Below are positions 58,803 to 64,000 of a stretch of 64,000 bases of DNA, one piece after another. This DNA comes from Clostridiales bacterium (GTDB lineage Bacteria; Bacillota; Clostridia; Christensenellales; Borkfalkiaceae), in the NCBI GenBank assembly GCA_015055615.1, contig SVHT01000004.1, forward strand, positions 62,001-126,000, written 5' to 3'. Each line of letters starts with the position of its first letter. The first letter of the stretch is position 1. The notes beneath the pieces were generated by a model, which was given only the letters and a program-made list of their open reading frames with translations, was not told the DNA's origin and did not search any database. The translations under genes and the position numbers were made by a program.

Positions 58803-59966
58803 ATGAGAGCGCACGGAGTTCGTCAACCGCATCATTTTCATATCGGGTTGTTTTTGCACGGCCACGTTTTGCCGTTCGTGAAAAAGAACGCCGTCCTCTT
58901 AATCGCCCTTTGCGCGGCGGCAATTACCGCTTGTATCATCCCCCCTAGCAAGGCGTATCTTGGGTATTTCGATTGGAAAACGCTGACCTGTCTGTTCTGC
59001 GTTTTGGCGGTGGTTTGCGCCTTAAAAAATATCCGCTTTTTCTTCTTTTTAGCGCAAAAAATCGTGCGGACGTTTAAAAACGCGCGCGCTTGCGTACTCG
59101 CCCTTGCATACGTTACCTTTATCGGTTCGATGCTCATTGCCAACGATATGGCGCTGCTTACCTTTTTGCCCCTCGGGTACTTCGTACTCTCGTCCACGGG
59201 AAAAAGAAAGTACATGGCGTTTACCTTTATCATGCAAAATATCGCGGCGAATTTGGGGGGCATGCTCACGCCCTTTGGCAATCCGCAAAATCTGTATCTG
59301 TATACCAAATATTTAATTCCCACGGGCGAATTTATGCTGATTATGCTCGTGCCGTTTTTAATTTCCGTAGCGCTTATCACCCTTTGCTGTATAATTTTTG
59401 TCAAAAAGGAAGATATGACGATTGAGGAAACGAAAATCACGTTGCCTTTGTGGCGGACGATTGCATACGGCGTTTTGTTTGCGCTGTCTATCGTCATCGT
59501 GTTCCGCGTGATCCCCTTTTGGATTGGGCTTATCGTTATCCCTATCGCCCTCTTATTTTTGGATAGAAAGGCGCTCGGCAAGGTCGATTACGGACTTTTG
59601 TTGACCTTTATGGCGTTCTTCATCTTTTCGGGGAATATGGCGCAAATCCCCGCCATACAGCGTATATTCGGCAGTTTGCTTAGCAAAAATCCTCTGCTGG
59701 TATCCACCCTTTCTTGCCAAGTAATCAGCAACGTGCCCTCGGCGATTTTGTTATCGCAATTTACAAGCAATTACGAGGCGTTATTGCTCGGCGTGAATAT
59801 CGGGGGTTGCGGTACGCTGATTTCGTCGCTTGCGAGCTTGATTACCTTCCGCGAATACACGTCGCACAACCCCGGTGGCGGAAAGAAATATATTCTGCTG
59901 TTTTCGGCGTTCAACTTTGCCTTTTTGGGCATATTATTCGGCGCGTGTTTCCTATTGACTATGTAA
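58803..59966 (+). CDS. SLC13/ArsB-like permease
   Basis: A 387-residue membrane transporter of the ion transporter superfamily (CitMHS/ArsB/SLC13-like). MLIANDMALLTFLPLGYF and GGMLTPFGNPQNLYLY are family hallmarks in the two repeat halves; the second appears as QVISNVPSAILLSQF. The substrate (dicarboxylate, arsenite or other anion) cannot be told. Start at 58803 follows AAGGAG. Confidence 0.85.
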   Translation: MRAHGVRQPHHFHIGLFLHGHVLPFVKKNAVLLIALCAAAITACIIPPSKAYLGYFDWKTLTCLFCVLAVVCALKNIRFFFFLAQKIVRTFKNARACVLALAYVTFIGSMLIANDMALLTFLPLGYFVLSSTGKRKYMAFTFIMQNIAANLGGMLTPFGNPQNLYLYTKYLIPTGEFMLIMLVPFLISVALITLCCIIFVKKEDMTIEETKITLPLWRTIAYGVLFALSIVIVFRVIPFWIGLIVIPIALLFLDRKALGKVDYGLLLTFMAFFIFSGNMAQIPAIQRIFGSLLSKNPLLVSTLSCQVISNVPSAILLSQFTSNYEALLLGVNIGGCGTLISSLASLITFREYTSHNPGGGKKYILLFSAFNFAFLGILFGACFLLTM

Positions 59967-59977
59967 AGACAATAAAC

Positions 59978-60012
59978 CCAAACCCGTTCGCAAGCAAGCG
60001 GACGGGTTTTAT
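59978..60012 (+). terminator. Terminator of the permease
   Basis: AACCCGTTCGC / GCGGACGGGTT stem with a G-T mismatch, 6-base loop, then TTTATT. Confidence 0.85.
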
Positions 60013-60104
60013 TAATACAATGAGGCACGTTGCGTAGGGAGCATACCTTACGGCGCGCCTCCATATTTTTAAAAGAATTAAGAAATTGCGCAAAAAAAAA
60101 CGTA

Positions 60105-60133
60105 TTGACAAATTTGTGGCTGTATGCTATACT
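60105..60133 (+). promoter_or_regulatory. Promoter of the serpin gene
   Basis: TTGACA (60105-60110), 17-base spacer, TATACT (60128-60133). Confidence 0.85.
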
Positions 60134-60194
60134 ATGCTTACCAAAGGTCGCTACACGGTTTTTATACGTCACCCTTTTTAAAGGAGGATTATCC

Positions 60195-61604
60195 ATGAAC
60201 ATCGGCAAAAGATTTCGCTTTTTTACCTGCGCGATATTATCGGCGTTTCTGTTTGCTAGCGTTTCTTGCGCGCAAAACGCCCCTTTCGCCAGTAACAACC
60301 CTTCCGATTCTTACAGCGATAGCACCGACAACGGTGGCAACGAATCCATAGACGGCGCAACGGCGCTCGCTACGCCCGCCCCCGCCTACAAGCTGAGCTA
60401 TAACGACCGCAAAAACGAGGACTACGTTGCTTTCAAGCAAAAATTGGAACTGTTTTCGGCAAAGCTTGCGAGTATTACGTACGATACGTACGATAAAGAA
60501 CCCAACTTTACCATATCCCCTCTTTCTGTATTTTCGGCGCTTGCCCTCGCCGTTGAGGGGGCAGACGGCGCAACACGCACGCAGATTTTGAACGCCCTCG
60601 GCGTGTCCTATGCGCAGTTGCAAGAATATTACGCCATGCTGTATAACGAAGTAACGGTAACCCATTCCGAAACGGAAAACGGCGAGGAAAAGCTTTCGGG
60701 AGAAGTACAGCTTAGCAATTCCGTTTGGATGCAAGAAGGGGTGCTTTTTAAACAGCCCACACTCGACACGTTAGCAAACAAATATTACGCCTATTCCTAT
60801 TTGGCAGATTTTAAACGCAATAACGAGGGAGCCAACGAAGCCTTGAAAGACTTTGTCAAAAAGCAAACGCACGGGCTTATCGACCAAAATTTTCAGCTTT
60901 CGAAAGACACCATACTTGCCCTTGTCAATACGCTGTATTTAAAGGACGGTTGGTTACAAAACGGCGACGATTTGCAAACGGCAGGCACGTACACCTTTAC
61001 CAATGCCGACGGCTCTACGCTTTCCACAGAGCTGTTACGGGGCTTATACTCGTCGGGCAGAGCGTATGAAACGGACGCATATTCTTTCTTCTACAACACC
61101 ACCGCCAACGGTTATAAGGTAAAGTTTATCCTCCCCAAAGACGGATATTCGGTTGCGGATATTTTTACCGAAGAAACCCTTTCCGAAGTCAACAGCGTTA
61201 AAAACTTTACTGCTGCGGACGACGAATATATCTACTTTACCCGTTGCATTTTCCCCGAATTCACCGCGGAATACGACGAGGATATGAAAGACCTCTTGAA
61301 AGAATATTTCAGCGTGCTCAATCTTTTTGATAAATATACTTGTGATTTTAACAATTTGATACAAAATCAAGAAGAACAGTTTGAGTTCGTTTGGTGTGAA
61401 AAGGTGCAACACGTTGCCAAGCTATCTGTCGATAAGACGGGCATAGAGGGCGCGGCGGCTACCGTTATTCAAATTTCTGGCTCCACCAGCGCCCCCGACA
61501 TGCCAATGCTCTATGCTGATTTTGTCGTGGATAAGGCTTTTGGTTTTATAGTAACCTCCCCGCACGACATCACACTCTTTTCGGGTGTAGTGGAAAATCT
61601 CTAA
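60195..61604 (+). CDS. Lipoprotein serpin
   Basis: A 469-residue serpin. A signal peptide ends in a lipobox (ASVSC, about residues 21-25), followed by a Ser/Asp-rich linker of about 40 residues and the serpin fold. Near the end GIEGAAATVIQIS matches the flexible hinge of the reactive loop of inhibitory serpins (P17-P8, usually EGTEAAAAT), and FVVDKAFGFIV matches the strand after it. It would sit outside the cell on the membrane and trap a serine or cysteine protease. The exact P1 residue is uncertain. Start at 60195 follows AGGAGG. Confidence 0.88.
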   Translation: MNIGKRFRFFTCAILSAFLFASVSCAQNAPFASNNPSDSYSDSTDNGGNESIDGATALATPAPAYKLSYNDRKNEDYVAFKQKLELFSAKLASITYDTYDKEPNFTISPLSVFSALALAVEGADGATRTQILNALGVSYAQLQEYYAMLYNEVTVTHSETENGEEKLSGEVQLSNSVWMQEGVLFKQPTLDTLANKYYAYSYLADFKRNNEGANEALKDFVKKQTHGLIDQNFQLSKDTILALVNTLYLKDGWLQNGDDLQTAGTYTFTNADGSTLSTELLRGLYSSGRAYETDAYSFFYNTTANGYKVKFILPKDGYSVADIFTEETLSEVNSVKNFTAADDEYIYFTRCIFPEFTAEYDEDMKDLLKEYFSVLNLFDKYTCDFNNLIQNQEEQFEFVWCEKVQHVAKLSVDKTGIEGAAATVIQISGSTSAPDMPMLYADFVVDKAFGFIVTSPHDITLFSGVVENL

Positions 61605-61623
61605 AAAGCACAATATATCAAAA

Positions 61624-61660
61624 CGTCCCCCGTTCGGTTATCCGAACGGGGGACGTCCAT
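61624..61660 (+). terminator. Terminator of the serpin gene
   Basis: GTCCCCCGTTCGG / CCGAACGGGGGAC stem with a 4-base loop. The T-run behind it is weak. Confidence 0.8.
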
Positions 61661-61671
61661 TTATGGTTATA

Positions 61672-62580
61672 TTATTTACCGCCGAGACATTTTACAAGCA
61701 CGGCTTTTTGCGCGTGCAAGCGGTTTTCCGCTTCGTCGAAAATTTCGTTGGCGTGCGCCTCAAAAACCTCCGCCGTAATTTCTTCTTCACGGTGCGCGGG
61801 CAGACAATGGAGCACCATTGCTTTTTCGTTTGCCACTTTCATTACTTCCATGTTGATTTGGTAGTTTTTGAAAATCTTTTTGCGTTCTTCCGCCTCAGCC
61901 TCTTGTCCCATGGACGCCCAAACGTCGGTGTAGAGTACGTCCGCGCCCTTTGCCGCCTCTAAAACGTTATCCGTGCAGGTGAACTTGCCGTTTTCCTTCG
62001 CCCAAGCCATAATTTCCGCGTCGGGTTCGTACCCTTTCGGGCAAGCCACCGATACTTCCATACCCATTTTGATACCGCCGACAATCAAGGAGTTGGTCAT
62101 GTTGTTGCCGTCGCCGATATAGCAAAGCTTGTTGCCTGCGCACGCGCCCTTGTATTCGCGAATCGTCATAAGGTCGGCAAGCACTTGGCAAGGGTGACAA
62201 TAATCGGTCAAACCGTTGATAATGGGAATAGAGCCGTAGGTTGCCAAATCTTCCACTTCCTTTTGCGCAAAGGTACGAATCATGATACCGTCGAGATAGC
62301 GGGAAAGTACGCGCGCCGTGTCCTCTACGGGTTCCCCTCTGCCAATTTGCAAATCACGCGCGCTCAAAAACAACGCGCTGCCGCCCAAATCGTACATGCC
62401 CACTTCAAAAGACACGCGGGTACGGGTGGACGATTTCGAGAAAATCATACCCAAGGTTTTACCCTTTAAAAGGTGGTGCTGTATGCCGTTTTTCTTTTCA
62501 AATTTCAGTTGGTCCGCAAGGTTCAAAATCTCCGTAATTTCCTTTTTGGACAAATCCATTAATTTCAACAAATGTTTCAT
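61672..62580 (-). CDS. argF: Ornithine carbamoyltransferase
   Basis: Makes citrulline from ornithine and carbamoyl phosphate in arginine synthesis. At 302 residues it is typical. The carbamoyl-phosphate loop is SKSSTRTRVSFEVGM at about 53-67, HPCQVLAD follows and HCLPAHREEEI is near the end. It overlaps argD by 4 bases. No arginine-deiminase gene is adjacent, so this is the biosynthetic enzyme. Confidence 0.96.
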   Translation of the reverse strand: MKHLLKLMDLSKKEITEILNLADQLKFEKKNGIQHHLLKGKTLGMIFSKSSTRTRVSFEVGMYDLGGSALFLSARDLQIGRGEPVEDTARVLSRYLDGIMIRTFAQKEVEDLATYGSIPIINGLTDYCHPCQVLADLMTIREYKGACAGNKLCYIGDGNNMTNSLIVGGIKMGMEVSVACPKGYEPDAEIMAWAKENGKFTCTDNVLEAAKGADVLYTDVWASMGQEAEAEERKKIFKNYQINMEVMKVANEKAMVLHCLPAHREEEITAEVFEAHANEIFDEAENRLHAQKAVLVKCLGGK

Positions 62581-63740
62581 TTTTCAATCTCCTCTTTCAA
62601 TATTTCGATTGCCTTTTTCAGCGTTTCGAAAGGTATATTCAAGGCGGGAAGTAACCGCACCTTGTTTTTCGCTTTGATGACCAGCACACCGCGCGCCATA
62701 CAGTTTTTAATGACTTCCGACGCGTCCTTTTCCGTTTCCACGCCAATCATCAAACCCTTGCCCGTCACGCTCTTTACGCCCTTTGCCGAGCCGAGCGTTG
62801 CAAAGATATACGCGCTCTTTTCTTTGACTTCTTCAAGCAGTTTATCGTCGATACGCCCTAAAATGTTCAACGCGCCCGCGCACGCCACGGGGTTACCGCC
62901 AAACGTCGAGCCGTTCAAGCCCGCAGTAAAAAGCGTTTCCGCCCTTTCGCCGAGCATAGTTGCGCCAATAGGCAAACCTCCGCCCAAGCCCTTTGCCGTC
63001 GTTACGACGTCGGGAGTGATACCGTAGTCTTGAAAAGCGTACAAGCTACCCGTTCTGCCGTTGCCCGTCTGCACTTCGTCCACAATCAACAAAAGGTCGT
63101 TTTCCTTTGCCAAGCTTTCCACTTGCTTGACGTAAGCGGTATCGAGCGCCGTCACGCCCCCCTCGCCTTGGACGAGTTCTATCATGATACCGCAACATTT
63201 ATGCGCCTTGACAAGGGCGCGCATATCGTCGATATCGTTCGCCACCGCATGCACGAACCCGTCCGTCATGGGGGTAAAATGTTCGTGGAAAACGTCCTGC
63301 CCCGTCGCGGAAAGGGTGGTAATCGTACGACCGTGGAAACTGTTTTTAAGCGTGATAATGACAAAATGGTCTTTGCCCTTTTTCAGTTCGCCGTGCTTTC
63401 TCGCCGCCTTAATCGCGCACTCGTTCGCCTCTGCGCCGGAATTGGAAAAGAAGACCTTTTTCAGCCCCGTTCTCATGCAAAGCTCCTTTGCAAGCAGAGC
63501 GCAAGGCTCGCTGTAATACAAGTTGGACGTGTGTTGGATTTTATCGAGTTGCGCAATCACGGCGCTCTTCCAAGCCTCGTCGCCAACCCCAAAGGCATTG
63601 ACGGCGATACCCGTGCCAAGGTCGATATATTCCTTGCCCGTTTCATCGTAGACAAAAGAGCCTTTGCCCGAAACGAGTTGCAACGGAAACCGCGCGTACG
63701 TCCCTGCGATATATTGTTTGTCTGTTTCGATTATATTCAT
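62577..63740 (-). CDS. argD: Acetylornithine aminotransferase
   Basis: PLP-dependent class III aminotransferase that makes acetylornithine from acetylglutamate semialdehyde. At 387 residues it is typical. FFSNSGAEANECAIKAARK, LLIVDEVQTGNGRTG and TTAKGLGGGLPIGAT (PLP-binding Lys in TTAK) are present. It lies 9 bases before argB's stop and overlaps argF by ATGA. Confidence 0.95.
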   Translation of the reverse strand: MNIIETDKQYIAGTYARFPLQLVSGKGSFVYDETGKEYIDLGTGIAVNAFGVGDEAWKSAVIAQLDKIQHTSNLYYSEPCALLAKELCMRTGLKKVFFSNSGAEANECAIKAARKHGELKKGKDHFVIITLKNSFHGRTITTLSATGQDVFHEHFTPMTDGFVHAVANDIDDMRALVKAHKCCGIMIELVQGEGGVTALDTAYVKQVESLAKENDLLLIVDEVQTGNGRTGSLYAFQDYGITPDVVTTAKGLGGGLPIGATMLGERAETLFTAGLNGSTFGGNPVACAGALNILGRIDDKLLEEVKEKSAYIFATLGSAKGVKSVTGKGLMIGVETEKDASEVIKNCMARGVLVIKAKNKVRLLPALNIPFETLKKAIEILKEEIEK

Positions 63741-63749
63741 AGGTTTACC

Positions 63750-64000
63750 TTATATTCTATTGCCCGATACGAACATCGTACCCAAGCCCTCGTCCGTCAA
63801 AATTTCGATAAGAATTGCGTGAGGCACTCTGCCGTCCAAAATAAACACCTTGTTCACACCACGGCGAATCGATTCGATACAGCAGTTGATTTTAGGAATC
63901 ATACCACCGCTGATAATGCCGTCGCGAATCAGCTTGGGCGCGTCGGAAACGTATACCTTGGAAATGAGGGTGGACGGGTCGTCCTTATCCATACACAAAC
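63750..64000 (-). CDS. argB: Acetylglutamate kinase ArgB (partial, 5' end outside window)
   Basis: C-terminal part of acetylglutamate kinase. The visible residues include IISGGMIPKINCCIESIRRGV, a signature of the ArgB C-terminal half, and end in GTMFVSGNRI. Translation runs in from beyond the right edge, so the ATG at 63998 is internal. It is the upstream gene of the argB-argD-argF unit. Confidence 0.93.
   Translation of the reverse strand, partial: LCMDKDDPSTLISKVYVSDAPKLIRDGIISGGMIPKINCCIESIRRGVNKVFILDGRVPHAILIEILTDEGLGTMFVSGNRI

Noticed and set aside
63750-63998. Short complete gene starting at 63998
   Set aside because: The residues match the C-terminal half of ArgB, so the ATG is internal and the gene continues past the edge.

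Overview
The window looks like an ordinary chromosomal stretch of a low-to-mid GC anaerobic Bacillota, most likely a gut Clostridia. Supporting signs are sigma-A promoters of TTGACA-17-TATAAT type, AGGAGG-type ribosome binding sites, tetrahydrofolate and cobalamin riboswitches in front of ECF transporter components, PlsY-type acylation, an AsnA-type asparagine synthetase, a SpoIIA/SigB-like partner-switching operon and a DUF421/DUF4363 gene pair. The species cannot be named from the sequence. No phage, integrase, transposase, rRNA operon or CRISPR array was seen. One tRNA, tRNA-Ser(UGA), is present.

Layout. From 1 to 10.2 kb, all on the minus strand, lies one long transcription unit: lgt, pncB, lspA, rluD, a PDZ/radical-SAM DUF512 gene, der, plsY, trkA and trkH (cut by the window edge). 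A 111-bp tandem duplication sits between der and plsY. From 10.2 to 16.4 kb are a folate ECF S component under a THF riboswitch, a DUF421/DUF4363 pair, a UDP-sugar pyrophosphorylase, a HIRAN-like small protein and a GH78-type glycosidase. From 16.5 to 18.9 kb are a second ECF S component and a DUF4430 lipoprotein under a cobalamin riboswitch, then a DegV protein. From 19 to 27.2 kb are a phosphohexomutase, transketolase, an S41 protease, a PucR/CdaR-type regulator and an unrecognised membrane protein. From 27.3 to 35.4 kb, on the minus strand, are the STAS / kinase-like / sigma / kinase module, a 10-TM metal exporter, tsaD, prfB and secA. From 35.7 to 46.7 kb are a divergent XRE regulator locus, asnA, a Ser-rich lipoprotein, metK, a PflX-like radical SAM protein, an ABC-F ATPase, a membrane-anchored propeller-like protein, GNAT and cupin proteins, and ktrA/ktrB. 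From 46.9 to 64 kb are a repeat-flanked tRNA-Ser, a diacylglycerol-kinase-like enzyme with a Lys-rich tail, a short QueG-like protein, a two-gene membrane McrB-like AAA+ module, a lipoprotein metallophosphoesterase, a phosphatase, a GH31 glycosidase, an SLC13/ArsB-like permease, a lipoprotein serpin and argF, argD, argB.

How the parts fit. Lgt and LspA, the first two steps of lipoprotein maturation, are in one operon, and at least four lipoproteins appear later in the window. Two vitamin-uptake loci are under matching riboswitches. Two potassium systems (TrkAH and KtrAB) are encoded. The least conventional parts are the membrane McrB-like pair at 49.5-52.6 kb, bounded by two related hairpin terminators, the sigma module with one degenerate and one intact kinase-like protein, and three genes whose promoters leave almost no 5' leader.
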